Positions 22,912 through 32,025 of a DNA stretch of 46,065 nt are shown here, piece after piece; the first letter of the stretch is position 1; each line of letters begins with the position of its first letter. Both the position numbers and the translations under genes were made by a program. The notes under the pieces are model-generated. The model saw only the letters and a program-made list of their open reading frames with translations, searched no databases and was not told where the DNA came from. Source of the DNA: SUG2458 sp963651465 (GTDB taxonomy: Bacteria > Bacillota_I > Bacilli_A > RFN20 > CAG-826); the NCBI GenBank assembly GCA_963651465.1, contig CAVJPS010000006.1:1-46065 (forward strand), given 5' to 3'.

Positions 22912-25080
22912 ATGGCAAAGAGAGTATTTGAACTCGAATTCGAAGGAAAAAAACTGATCGTTGAATCAGGCGAAATTGCTAAACAAGCAGATGGCGCTGT
23001 ATTAGTACGCTTGAATGATACCGTAGTTTTATCCACAGTTTGTGCTTCTGATGAACCAAAAGAAGGCGATTTCTTCCCACTTACAGTTGGATATGAAGAA
23101 AAACAATACGCTGTTGGTAAAATCCCAGGAAGCTTTTTAAGAAGAGAAGGTCGTCCAGGAGAACATGCGACCTTAACTGCACGTTTAATTGATAGACCAA
23201 TTAGACCTATGTTCTCAGAAGGATTCCGTAATGAAGTCCAAATCGTAAATACAGTTATGTCTGTAGATCAAGATTGCACTCCTGAAATGACTGCAATGTT
23301 TGGTTCTTCACTTGCATTATGTATTTCAGATATTCCATTCGATGGTCCTATCGCAGGTGTTTATGTTGGACGTGTTGATGGAAAATTAATTATCAACCCA
23401 AGCGTTGAAGAAAAAGCAAAATCTGATATTAACTTAGCTGTTGCTGGTTCTTATGAAGCTATTAACATGGTTGAAGCTGGAGCTGCTGAAGTTTCTGAAG
23501 AAGAAATGTTAGACGCTTTAATGTTCGGTCATGAAGCAATTAAGAAATTATGTGTTTTCCAAAAGGAAATTGCAAAAGAAATCGGTAAAGCTAAACGTGA
23601 AGTAAGTTTATACGAAATTTCAAAAGAAATTGAAGAAGATATCCGTGCTCAAGCTGAAGCAAGAATTATCAAATCAGTTTCTATCGTTGATAAATTAGAA
23701 CGTGCTGCTGCTATTGACGCAATTAAAAAAGAAGTTATCGATAAATACGAAGCTAAAGAATATGAAAATGAAAAAGATTTCAAATATACAATGCTTCAAG
23801 TTAACGATATGCTTGAAAGATTAGTTGCAAATGAAGTTAGACGTTTAATTACAGAAGATAAAGTTAGACCTGACGGTCGTAAAGTTGACGAAATTCGTCC
23901 ACTTGATGCTCAAGTCGATTTATTACCTCGTGTCCATGGTAGTGCTATGTTTACACGTGGTCAAACACAAGTTATTTCAACTTGTACACTTGCATCTCTT
24001 GCTGATGCTCAATTAATTGATAACTTATCAGAAGAAGATAGCAAACGTTGGATGCACCACTATAATTTCCCACCTTACTCAGTTGGTGAAATTGGCCGTA
24101 TGGGTACACCAGGACGTCGTGAAATCGGTCACGGTGCTTTAGGTGAAAGAGCATTATCTTATGTTATCCCATCTGAAGAAGAATTCCCTTATACAATTCG
24201 TTGTGTTGCTGAAGTTGTTGAATCAAATGGTTCTTCATCTCAAGCTTCTATTTGTGCATCATGTATGGCATTAATGGCTGCTGGTGTTCCTTTAAAAGCT
24301 CCAGTATCTGGTATTGCTATGGGTCTTATTACAAGTGGACCACTTGATGGTAAACATCCATATACAATTTTAACTGATATTCAAGGTATGGAAGATCACT
24401 TTGGTGATATGGACTTTAAGTGTGCTGGTACTCCAAATGGTATTACTGCATTACAAATGGATATCAAGATTAAAGGCGTTACAAAAGAAATTTTACGTGA
24501 AGCTTTAGCACAAGCTCATGGTGCTCGTGCAAAGATCTTAGATGTTATGTTAAAAGCTATTCCAGGACCACGTCCAGAAGTTGGCAAATATGCACCTAAG
24601 TTAAAACAAATAAAGATTGATGTTGAAAAAATTCGTGATGTTATTGGTCAAGGTGGTAAAGTCATCAATGATATTATTGCTAAATGTGATAATGTTAAGA
24701 TTGACATTGAACAAGATGGCCGTATCATGATTTACCATATGGATAAAGAACCAATTGAAAAAGCTACTAAGATGATTGAAGATATCGTTCGTGAAGCTAA
24801 AGTTGGTGAAATCTATGAAGGAACTGTTGTTCGTATTGAATCATTCGGTTGCTTTGTAAACTTATTTGGTGATGTTGATGGCTTATGTCATGTTTCAAAA
24901 CTTGCATGGACAAGAGTTGAACATCCTCAAGATGTAGTTAAGATTGGTCAAAAATTTAAAGTAGTTGTTACAGAAATCGACGAAAAAGGACGTATCAATT
25001 TATCTCATAAAGAGTTTGAACCAAAACCAGCTAAAGAAGAGAAAAAAGATAATAAAGAAACAAAAGAAGAGGCTAAGTAA
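22912..25080 (+). CDS. pnp: Polyribonucleotide nucleotidyltransferase (PNPase)
   Basis: A trimeric 3-prime to 5-prime phosphorolytic exoribonuclease of 722 residues. Two RNase PH-like domains are present, the first with the FFPLTVGYEEKQYAVGKIPGSF region and the second with FTRGQTQVISTCTL and the phosphate-binding VVESNGSSSQASICASCMA. They are followed by a KH domain (KIRDVIGQGGKVINDII), an S1 domain (GEIYEGTVVRIESFGCFVNLF) and a short Lys/Glu tail. The ATG at 22912 is set by AAAGGAG; an in-frame ATG upstream at 22885 is rejected. The stop codon lies in the terminator loop. Confidence 0.96.
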   Translation: MAKRVFELEFEGKKLIVESGEIAKQADGAVLVRLNDTVVLSTVCASDEPKEGDFFPLTVGYEEKQYAVGKIPGSFLRREGRPGEHATLTARLIDRPIRPMFSEGFRNEVQIVNTVMSVDQDCTPEMTAMFGSSLALCISDIPFDGPIAGVYVGRVDGKLIINPSVEEKAKSDINLAVAGSYEAINMVEAGAAEVSEEEMLDALMFGHEAIKKLCVFQKEIAKEIGKAKREVSLYEISKEIEEDIRAQAEARIIKSVSIVDKLERAAAIDAIKKEVIDKYEAKEYENEKDFKYTMLQVNDMLERLVANEVRRLITEDKVRPDGRKVDEIRPLDAQVDLLPRVHGSAMFTRGQTQVISTCTLASLADAQLIDNLSEEDSKRWMHHYNFPPYSVGEIGRMGTPGRREIGHGALGERALSYVIPSEEEFPYTIRCVAEVVESNGSSSQASICASCMALMAAGVPLKAPVSGIAMGLITSGPLDGKHPYTILTDIQGMEDHFGDMDFKCAGTPNGITALQMDIKIKGVTKEILREALAQAHGARAKILDVMLKAIPGPRPEVGKYAPKLKQIKIDVEKIRDVIGQGGKVINDIIAKCDNVKIDIEQDGRIMIYHMDKEPIEKATKMIEDIVREAKVGEIYEGTVVRIESFGCFVNLFGDVDGLCHVSKLAWTRVEHPQDVVKIGQKFKVVVTEIDEKGRINLSHKEFEPKPAKEEKKDNKETKEEAK

Positions 25081-25098
25081 GCCTCTTCTATTTTTTTT
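25066..25098 (+). terminator. Terminator overlapping the end of pnp
   Basis: GAAGAGGC (25066-25073) pairs with GCCTCTTC (25081-25088). The seven-base loop contains the pnp stop codon. T8 follows. It may also act for the opposite-strand gene ending at 25113. Confidence 0.9.
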
Positions 25099-25112
25099 GT
25101 TTAAATACATTA

Positions 25113-25552
25113 TTAACCTTTGTAATACCAACTATATGTTTGGATATCTGATTGTTTATAATCTAATCCTCCTAAATTATGTTTATTAAAATACCATGTT
25201 CCGGTTTCAATTGCATAAGAAAATTCAAAATTAAAAGCATTTTCAATTCTAACCCAATTTTCCATAGTTGGTTTTTCTAATTCAAATAGAACTCCTGTGT
25301 TTAATGTAAAATCGTCCTCAGAAGTTTTACTATAGTTAAATTTAAAATATACCCCATCGGTTTGTGTATCATCTGATTCAAACGAATTACTTATTTTAGG
25401 ATTTGAAGTAGTTATTGCAGTACTAGTTGAACCTGATAATTCAAATTTAAGGCTACCATTAACTCCTTTATCTTGACTTCCGCTTATTTCACCACTTACT
25501 TTTGCACCAAACGATGAAGAAATTGTTATAGTTTGTTCGCTAGATACAGGAT
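25113..25552 (-). CDS. Beta-rich, probably surface or secreted protein, 5-prime end lost in an assembly gap
   Basis: Only the C-terminal ~146 residues are present; the gene runs into a run of ten N at 25553. I do not recognise it. The visible part opens with about 50 residues rich in Ser, Thr and Gly in alternation (ITISSSFGAKVSGEISGS and SLKFELSGSTSTAITTS). More aromatic beta-type sequence follows, ending YSWYYKG. Alternating Ser/Thr stretches like this occur in the membrane-inserting hairpins of aerolysin/ETX-MTX2-type pore formers and in other extracellular beta proteins, so a pore-forming or adhesive function is possible but unproven. No cell-wall anchor (LPxTG) is seen at the C-terminus. 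The apparent start beyond the gap is an artefact. Confidence 0.6.
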
Positions 25553-25562
25553 NNNNNNNNNN
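25553..25562. other. Assembly gap (10 N)
   Basis: Ten unknown bases, most likely a placeholder of unknown true length. It removes the start of the minus-strand beta-rich gene and part of the region upstream of the ABC pair. Confidence 0.95.
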
Positions 25563-25579
25563 GAATATTATATATATAT

Positions 25580-25600
25580 ATAGGGCTGTCAATACCCTAT
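25580..25600 (+). promoter_or_regulatory. Hairpin abutting the ribosome-binding site of the first paired ABC gene
   Basis: ATAGGG (25580-25585) pairs with CCCTAT (25595-25600), loop of nine bases. It ends right at AGGAGA (25601-25606), so it could modulate initiation. It may be part of a larger leader hidden by the gap. Confidence 0.35.
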
Positions 25601-25613
25601 AGGAGAATTATAG

Positions 25614-27743
25614 ATGAAATTAAAAATTGAAAATCTTGGTAAAAAATTTGGTGAAAAAATCCTTTACAGCAATATAAATTTTGAAACTTCCGACTATGGA
25701 TTTTACGCACTTACTGGTGAAAGTGGATGTGGTAAATCTACTTTATTAAATATAATGCTACGTCGTGATACTAATTATGAAGGTAATGTTTATATAGATA
25801 ATAAGAATATTAAAGATTATATTGAAGATGATTTTAATAATGTTTTGTTTAATGATATTTCAATCGTTTTCCAAGCTCATCTTTGCTTTGATTTTATGAC
25901 AGTTAAAAATTTTTTATGCTCTTTAATTGAAAATAAAGATTATGATCAAAGTGATAGATTTTATTATATTGTTAAGAAGTTAAATATTGATAAATTACTA
26001 ACCCGTAAATGTAAAGAATTATCTGGTGGTCAAAAGCAAAGAGTAGCTATATGTAAAGCTATACTAGAAGATAAAAAATGTTTAATAGTTGATGAACCCA
26101 CTTCTAGTCAAGATAGAAATAACGCAATTAAAATATTTGAATTATTAAAAGAAGAATCAAGTAAAAGATTAGTTTTTATTATTTCACACGATATTAAACG
26201 CTGTGAACAATATTGTGATACTATTTATAGAATTCAAGGAAAACAATTAAATATTGTAAAAGATAGTGTGAATAATATCGATATTACATATAAATCAAAT
26301 GTAATATTAACTAGAAATAGACCAAACATGAAAAAGGTATTTTTCAAAAATGGTATAAAATCATATTTGATTAGTAATTTATGTAATGTATTTTTAAGTT
26401 CTTTAGTTATATTTTTCTTTAGTTTAGGTTTCTTTAATTATAAAAGTGAAGTAATGAAAAATAAAAATAATATTAATGATTATTTTATTGTTAATTATTT
26501 GGAAAATATTAATGAGTCACCTTCATTTATTACCCCAAATATTATTTATGAATTAGATAAATACGATTGTAATTATTTTAAATGTTTCGATACTGATAAT
26601 ATATTAGGATATGAAGAAAAAATTATTTCCTATAGTGATACAAATAATATTGATGAAGAAATCATATTTGGTTCACTGCCTACATGCTCTAATCAATTTA
26701 TTATGTCTGATACTTTATACTTTAGAATTAATGGTAATTATAGATATAGATTGAGTACAATTAATAATATTGTTGAAGGCTATGAATGTGTGGGAATATA
26801 TAAAAGAGTTTTAAACACTGAATATATTTATGTTAAAGATTATAACAAAGATCTAAAAAAAATTAATAGTTGTATAAACGTAGATTTTTCGAATGATGAT
26901 ACAAATGTAACTTTAACAGATAATTACTGTGAAGATTTGTTATATGGTAATTTTCCTAATAACGAAAATGAAGTAACTATAACTAAAAATATAATTAAAT
27001 TAAAAGATGATGAAACTTACGAAGATTATATAGGTAAGACTATTAATATTAAATACGTTTTTAAATCTAGTAGTGTTGAAGATTCAAAATATTATTTAGA
27101 TAAAGAATTAATAATAAGTGGAATAACTGATTCTAGTTATCAAAGTTATATATTCGTAAATGAAAATTTATATAGTGATATATTTTATAAATATGATCAT
27201 TATTTAAATTATAATTATATTTTGGTTAATGAAGTCAAAACTTCCAAATTACTTTATTATTCTTTTGATGATTCTAATTTAAATATTTTAACTTCTCAAT
27301 ATAGCTTAATTTGTGCATCGTTTTATTGGATTTATTTACTTATAGGTTTTGGACTTATGATTTTAGTCATTTTCTTTAATTTAAAAGTAATAAAACATTT
27401 TAATGAATCACAAAAAAGTAATAACTTATTATTGCTGAATATGGGATTTAATTATAAAGATTTAAGTAAAAAACAGATATTATTCTTTGTTATTACAAAT
27501 GTGATTCTTGCAATAATTAATACATTAGTTACAATTGGTTTTATTTCTATATTCAATGTGATTATAAATAATAATTTAAATATAGTTAATTATGCGTTTC
27601 TGAAATTAAGTCCAGTTGGCACATTGTTATTAAATCTTACAATNNNNNNNNNNNNNNNNNNNNNNNNNNNNNNNATTATCATTTTAGATTTTATTATTTC
27701 ATATTTCTATTTTAAGAAAGGGAAAGTTTATGAACTTGATTAA
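25614..27743 (+). CDS. ABC/FtsX exporter, first half-transporter of a pair
   Basis: A fused ATPase-permease of about 709 residues. The ATPase (1-215) has Walker A GESGCGKST, Q-loop FQAHL, signature LSGGQKQR, Walker B CLIVDEPTS and H-loop ISHD. The D-loop reads SSQD where most relatives have SALD or GNLD. A membrane helix near 245-275 precedes a Tyr/Asn-rich ectodomain (about 280-560), then three helices in the FtsX pattern, the last interrupted by 31 N (27644-27674). The frame is preserved across the gap. The start is set by TAGGAGA. Its end overlaps the next gene by 14 bases, so the two probably form a heterodimeric exporter. Substrate unknown; peptide or lipid export or peptide resistance fits the family. 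Confidence 0.82.
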   Translation: MKLKIENLGKKFGEKILYSNINFETSDYGFYALTGESGCGKSTLLNIMLRRDTNYEGNVYIDNKNIKDYIEDDFNNVLFNDISIVFQAHLCFDFMTVKNFLCSLIENKDYDQSDRFYYIVKKLNIDKLLTRKCKELSGGQKQRVAICKAILEDKKCLIVDEPTSSQDRNNAIKIFELLKEESSKRLVFIISHDIKRCEQYCDTIYRIQGKQLNIVKDSVNNIDITYKSNVILTRNRPNMKKVFFKNGIKSYLISNLCNVFLSSLVIFFFSLGFFNYKSEVMKNKNNINDYFIVNYLENINESPSFITPNIIYELDKYDCNYFKCFDTDNILGYEEKIISYSDTNNIDEEIIFGSLPTCSNQFIMSDTLYFRINGNYRYRLSTINNIVEGYECVGIYKRVLNTEYIYVKDYNKDLKKINSCINVDFSNDDTNVTLTDNYCEDLLYGNFPNNENEVTITKNIIKLKDDETYEDYIGKTINIKYVFKSSSVEDSKYYLDKELIISGITDSSYQSYIFVNENLYSDIFYKYDHYLNYNYILVNEVKTSKLLYYSFDDSNLNILTSQYSLICASFYWIYLLIGFGLMILVIFFNLKVIKHFNESQKSNNLLLLNMGFNYKDLSKKQILFFVITNVILAIINTLVTIGFISIFNVIINNNLNIVNYAFLKLSPVGTLLLNLTXXXXXXXXXXXIIILDFIISYFYFKKGKVYELD
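27644..27674. other. Assembly gap (31 N) inside the first paired ABC gene
   Basis: 31 unknown bases. The reading frame is continuous on both sides at this length, which suggests that the gap size is right, although it would agree by chance one time in three. Confidence 0.95.
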
Positions 27744-30018
27744 TTTATTAATAGAGGAGAAGAAATATTCTTCTTTAGATGAGGATGTAGAAGTTTTTGA
27801 AAACTTTAATATATCATTTGAAAATAAAGGCTTTATTGCTCTTGTTGGTGAAAGTGGCTGTGGTAAAACAACTTTATTAAATATTTTAGGTTTAAAGGAT
27901 TTTGATTATAAAGGATCATTAATTATTGATAATATATTAGTTCAAAATCTTAATACCGAGGAATTAGATTACTTTAGAACAAATTATATTTCTTATTGTT
28001 TCCAAGAAACATTTTTGATTGATAATTTATCAGTATTAGAAAATATTAATATTGGTTGTTCTAATTTGGAAATTTCTACTGAAAATATTAACGATGCTTT
28101 AATAAAAGTAAAATTAAATATTGACGTTAATAACAAAGTAAAAACTTTATCTGGTGGCGAACGTCAAAAACTTTGTTTAGCTATTTCTTTATTAAGAAAT
28201 ACACCTATTATTTTATGTGATGAAGTTACTGGTAATTTAGATGAAGAAAATAGCGAAAATATATTTACGTTATTACAAGATATATCAAAAGAAAAACTTA
28301 TTTTATTAGTTTCTCACGATTACGATAATTGTACTAAATATAGTGATAAAGTTATTGATTTAGAACATTATGAAAATAAAGATTTAGTGTTAAAAGAAAA
28401 TAACAAAAAATTATCTATTGCAACAAAGAGTAAATTTGTTAAGAAGATAAAAAATTGTTATAAAGCATTATTTAAAAGACGTTTTGGTACACTTATTATT
28501 AATACAATCTTTTTTGTCCTTACAATGTTAATTGCTACTATTCCTTTAAGTGTTATTACTTGTAATAGTGCAAAAATCGCTTGTAAAATTTTAGATCAAT
28601 ATGAAGATGATTATTATTTAATAAGCAATTCAGAAGTTATTTATGGACAAGAACTAAATGAAGAATCTTATGTTTTATATAATCCTTATGATATAAATGA
28701 TGAATTTGAAAATACTCTATATTATAAACCTGCTAATTGCTTAAGCACATTTGATAGTTTTGAATATAGTCAATTTAGTGAGAATGGAAAAAGAAATCTA
28801 TACCTATATCATTATTTGAATGGAAATGAAAATATATCAGCAGGAAGAATTCCCCAAACAACAAATGAAATTCTAATAAATTATGCTGTTTATCAAATAT
28901 TAATGCCTAAAAAATCAATAAATGAATTTGAAGAATTTACAATTAGTGATTCTTTTTGTATTAATGAAAATTTAAGAATTTTTAATAAAAATATTGAATA
29001 TAAAGTTGTTGGTATTGTAGATAATGAACCTATAAATTTTCCATTATTTATAATTAGAGATCAAAATGCATCATATTGTAATAGTATTTCAAGTAACCCA
29101 TTTTCTCTTTATTGCAAATATTATGAAGGCCGTAATAATATTCCAAGTTCATTTGTTGCATATAATAATGAAGACATATCACTTGTTGGAGGTTCGTTAC
29201 CACAAAACGATAATGAATTTATAATTTCATTAAATTATTTACAAAAAATATCTTATGAAGTAGATGAAGACTACATTAACAAAATCATTGGTGTAGATTA
29301 TATGAGTAAGATAAAAGAATATGTTAATTATAAATATATATATGGTGAAATGAATTTCGATATTTTAAGTGATGAGTTTAAAATAGTTGGCGTTTTCGAT
29401 GATACTAATATTGATGGTGATATAGTTTGCACTCAAAATTATTTAAATAATCTTAAAGAAATGAAAAATAATTCAAAAGGATATTCATTTATTAAATCCG
29501 ATTACAAGAATATTAAAAAATATACTAAATCCAATTATTTCTTGTTGTTTTCTCCTATTAAAGGAGCTGGAAATGATTTTACAAATTCTATCGCAGATAA
29601 TTATACTGGATTTTTAATTTTTGCTGGTATATCGTTATTGTCATTTATAGTTTCAACTATTATTGATATTGTTCATATAATTCGCTATAAAAAAAATCAA
29701 ATTATATTATTAAGAGTATATGGATATAAAGAAAAAGAAGTTAAATCTACAATTATATTCTATTTTGCTATACCTCTTTTAATATCACTTATTTTTAACT
29801 TAGTATTAGGACAAATTGCTATGCAAGATCTTAATAATAGTTATATTCCAAGCATTTTTTCAAATAGCGTAGTAACGTTATCGAAAATGACATACATTCC
29901 ATTTAATTTCTGGTTAACAATTTTAATTTATGTTGTAGCGATTATTATTTTTGGTCTATTCATTAATATATCTTTATTTAAGATTAAAAAAGAACTTAAA
30001 TGGTATTCAAAAAAATAA
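27730..30018 (+). CDS. ABC/FtsX exporter, second half-transporter of the pair
   Basis: A 762-residue fused ATPase-permease. Walker A is GESGCGKTT, the Q-loop FQETF, the signature LSGGERQK, Walker B IILCDEVTGNLD (valine replaces the usual proline) and the H-loop VSHD. A first membrane helix lies near 250-272 (LIINTIFFVLTMLIATIPLS), then an ectodomain of about 350 residues. Three C-terminal helices surround the cytoplasmic RYKKNQIILLRVYGYKEKEV loop, the FtsX hallmark. Its ATPase differs enough from that of the upstream partner to suggest an asymmetric heterodimer. It starts inside the upstream gene after AAAGGGA and ends before a clear terminator. Confidence 0.87.
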   Translation: MNLINLLIEEKKYSSLDEDVEVFENFNISFENKGFIALVGESGCGKTTLLNILGLKDFDYKGSLIIDNILVQNLNTEELDYFRTNYISYCFQETFLIDNLSVLENINIGCSNLEISTENINDALIKVKLNIDVNNKVKTLSGGERQKLCLAISLLRNTPIILCDEVTGNLDEENSENIFTLLQDISKEKLILLVSHDYDNCTKYSDKVIDLEHYENKDLVLKENNKKLSIATKSKFVKKIKNCYKALFKRRFGTLIINTIFFVLTMLIATIPLSVITCNSAKIACKILDQYEDDYYLISNSEVIYGQELNEESYVLYNPYDINDEFENTLYYKPANCLSTFDSFEYSQFSENGKRNLYLYHYLNGNENISAGRIPQTTNEILINYAVYQILMPKKSINEFEEFTISDSFCINENLRIFNKNIEYKVVGIVDNEPINFPLFIIRDQNASYCNSISSNPFSLYCKYYEGRNNIPSSFVAYNNEDISLVGGSLPQNDNEFIISLNYLQKISYEVDEDYINKIIGVDYMSKIKEYVNYKYIYGEMNFDILSDEFKIVGVFDDTNIDGDIVCTQNYLNNLKEMKNNSKGYSFIKSDYKNIKKYTKSNYFLLFSPIKGAGNDFTNSIADNYTGFLIFAGISLLSFIVSTIIDIVHIIRYKKNQIILLRVYGYKEKEVKSTIIFYFAIPLLISLIFNLVLGQIAMQDLNNSYIPSIFSNSVVTLSKMTYIPFNFWLTILIYVVAIIIFGLFINISLFKIKKELKWYSKK

Positions 30019-30029
30019 AATATATTTAT

Positions 30030-30065
30030 AAACCTAGTCTAAAAAAATGACTAGGTTTTATTATA
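30030..30065 (+). terminator. Terminator of the paired ABC operon
   Basis: AAACCTAGTC (30030-30039) pairs perfectly with GACTAGGTTT (30049-30058), followed by TATTATATT. Confidence 0.82.
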
Positions 30066-30112
30066 TTGAAAAACAAAGAGGTTATAGTCTATAATAAAAT
30101 TAATGAAAATAG

Positions 30113-30140
30113 TTGAAATTATATAATTTTTATTTATAAT
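30113..30140 (+). promoter_or_regulatory. Promoter of the RNase J gene
   Basis: TTGAAA (30113-30118), 16 bases, TATAAT (30135-30140). A second candidate, TTGAAA (30066-30071), 18 bases, TATAAT (30090-30095), lies just upstream, so the gene may have two promoters. Confidence 0.55.
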
Positions 30141-30188
30141 CTATTTGGTTGAACATAAATAGCATAATTGTTTAAAGGAGGTTATTGT

Positions 30189-31913
30189 ATGTCTGATGTT
30201 ATTCGTTTTTATGCTCTTGGTGGTTTAGATGAGTATGGTAAAAACTTATATTGTATTGAAATTAATAATGACATTTTTGTTTTAGAATGTGGTATTAAAT
30301 TTCCAGATAAATCGACACCTGGTGTAAACTTTATTATTGCTGATTATAAATTCTTAAGTGAAAATAAAGAACGTGTTAAAGCAATTATTATTTCTCACGG
30401 TCATGAAGATGTAATGGGAGCTATTGGCTTCTTATTTACAAAAGCCGGATTAACATGCCCAGTATATGGAACAAATATTACAATTGCTTTTATTAAACGT
30501 GACTTATCTCGTTTAAAATTAGAACCAAATATTAAATTTATTGAAATAAATAAAGATTCTGTTAATGTTATTGCTAATCGTAAATTCATTTTCTTCCAAA
30601 CAGCACATTCAATTATGGGATCTTGTGGTGTCGCTATTGAATCTGATTTAGGTTATATTGTTTATGCTTCAGATTATATTGTTGAATACAATAGTGATAA
30701 TCCATTATATAAATTAGATATTGTTAAGTTATCTGAAATTTCTAGTAAAGGTGTTTTATTATTACTTAGTGAATCGGTTGGAGCAGACTCTCCTGGCTTT
30801 ACATCTCCTTCTCATAAATTAACTCCTATTGTTGGTAAGCAAGTTTTTGATGCACAAGGTCGTGTGTTTTTTGCTTTATACGATTACGACATATATCGTT
30901 TAGGTGAAGTTATTAAAATGTGTATCTCTAATAATCGTAAGATTATGTTTGTTGGAGATCAAACAAATTCTATTGTTGAAACATTAAATTCAGTTGGTCA
31001 ATTAGTTTTAAATAAGGCTAATATTGTTACAACTGATGATATCTTTAGAGTTCGTGATCAAGATTTAGCAATTATTATTATGGGTCACCGTAAATCATTA
31101 TTTACTCAAATTACTGCAATTTGTAATGGCGCTTTTGAAGATCATAAAATTGAAATTAAACCAACAGATTTATTTGTTATGGCTGCGCCTGAAATTGAAG
31201 GAATTGAAAATGTAACTATTGATTGTGTTGATGATGTTTATCGTACTGGTTGTAATGTTGTTTATATTACAAATAGAGAGATTTCTACAATGCATGCTCA
31301 TGAAGATGATATCCGTACATTACTTTCAATATTACATCCAAAATATTATTTACCAATTCAAGGCGAATATCGTCATTTACTTGCAAATGCAATGATTGCA
31401 GTTAATAGTGCATTAGGCTATTCTCACTTGAATACATTTGTTTTAGATAATGGTATGGTAATTGAAATTAAAGAAGTATTTGATGAGCGTACAAAACGTA
31501 ATGTAGTTAAAGCTTCTTTATTAAAAGACACGGAATGGATTTCAACTGGTGATTTACTTGTTGATGGTATTGGTGTTGGTGACGTTGGTGAAACTGTTTT
31601 AAATGACCGTCAAAAATTATCTGAAGATGGTGTTGTATGTATGGCACTTAGTATTTCAACTAAAACAAAGACTGTTATTGCTGGACCTGATATTCAAATG
31701 CGTGGATTTGTTTTAGTTAAAAATAGTGAAGCTTTGATTAAAGAATTAGCTGAATATTTAGTCACTGCATCAAAAGAAGTTATGGAACGTAATGGTACTG
31801 TTTCTGAAATTCAAGAAATAGTTCACGATAAAGCTGTTAAGTACATTCGTAAAACAACCGGGCGTGATCCAATGATATTACCATTAATTGTTGATATCGA
31901 TAGTGTTAAATAA
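30189..31913 (+). CDS. rnjB: Ribonuclease J family protein, J2-like with an altered metal site
   Basis: A metallo-beta-lactamase/beta-CASP ribonuclease of 574 residues (RNase J is usually about 555-570). The metal motif that is HxHxDH in active RNase J1 reads H70-G-H72-E-D74-V75 here, so the last histidine is valine. H140 (TAHSIMGS) and D162 (YASDY) are kept. The C-terminal VHGEYR motif reads IQGEYR. Such losses are typical of RNase J2, which partners J1 and cleaves weakly. In B. subtilis rnjB lies between pnp and spoIIIE, as here, which supports J2. The start is fixed by AAAGGAGG. No J1 gene is in the window. Confidence 0.85.
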   Translation: MSDVIRFYALGGLDEYGKNLYCIEINNDIFVLECGIKFPDKSTPGVNFIIADYKFLSENKERVKAIIISHGHEDVMGAIGFLFTKAGLTCPVYGTNITIAFIKRDLSRLKLEPNIKFIEINKDSVNVIANRKFIFFQTAHSIMGSCGVAIESDLGYIVYASDYIVEYNSDNPLYKLDIVKLSEISSKGVLLLLSESVGADSPGFTSPSHKLTPIVGKQVFDAQGRVFFALYDYDIYRLGEVIKMCISNNRKIMFVGDQTNSIVETLNSVGQLVLNKANIVTTDDIFRVRDQDLAIIIMGHRKSLFTQITAICNGAFEDHKIEIKPTDLFVMAAPEIEGIENVTIDCVDDVYRTGCNVVYITNREISTMHAHEDDIRTLLSILHPKYYLPIQGEYRHLLANAMIAVNSALGYSHLNTFVLDNGMVIEIKEVFDERTKRNVVKASLLKDTEWISTGDLLVDGIGVGDVGETVLNDRQKLSEDGVVCMALSISTKTKTVIAGPDIQMRGFVLVKNSEALIKELAEYLVTASKEVMERNGTVSEIQEIVHDKAVKYIRKTTGRDPMILPLIVDIDSVK

Positions 31914-31919
31914 TTATTC

Positions 31920-31948
31920 AAGGTACAAACGTATTTTGTACCTTTTTT
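31920..31948 (+). terminator. Terminator of the RNase J gene
   Basis: AAGGTACAAA (31920-31929), loop CGTAT, TTTGTACCTT (31935-31944), then more Ts. Confidence 0.9.
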
Positions 31949-31990
31949 ATATCTTTTTCATTATTTTGAGATTTTCAATAATGTTTATTA

Positions 31991-31999
31991 TGTTATAAT
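31991..31999 (+). promoter_or_regulatory. Extended -10 promoter of ftsK
   Basis: TGTTATAAT (TG at 31991-31992, TATAAT at 31994-31999) is a perfect extended -10. No good -35 box lies at the right distance. Confidence 0.5.
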
Positions 32000-32025
32000 A
32001 AAAAATAAGAAATGGTGTGATTCTT

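Noticed and set aside
25553..25592. Apparent start of the beta-rich minus-strand gene on the far side of the gap
   Set aside because: The frame passes through ten N of unknown true length; the residues upstream of the gap come from an AT repeat and have no ribosome-binding site.
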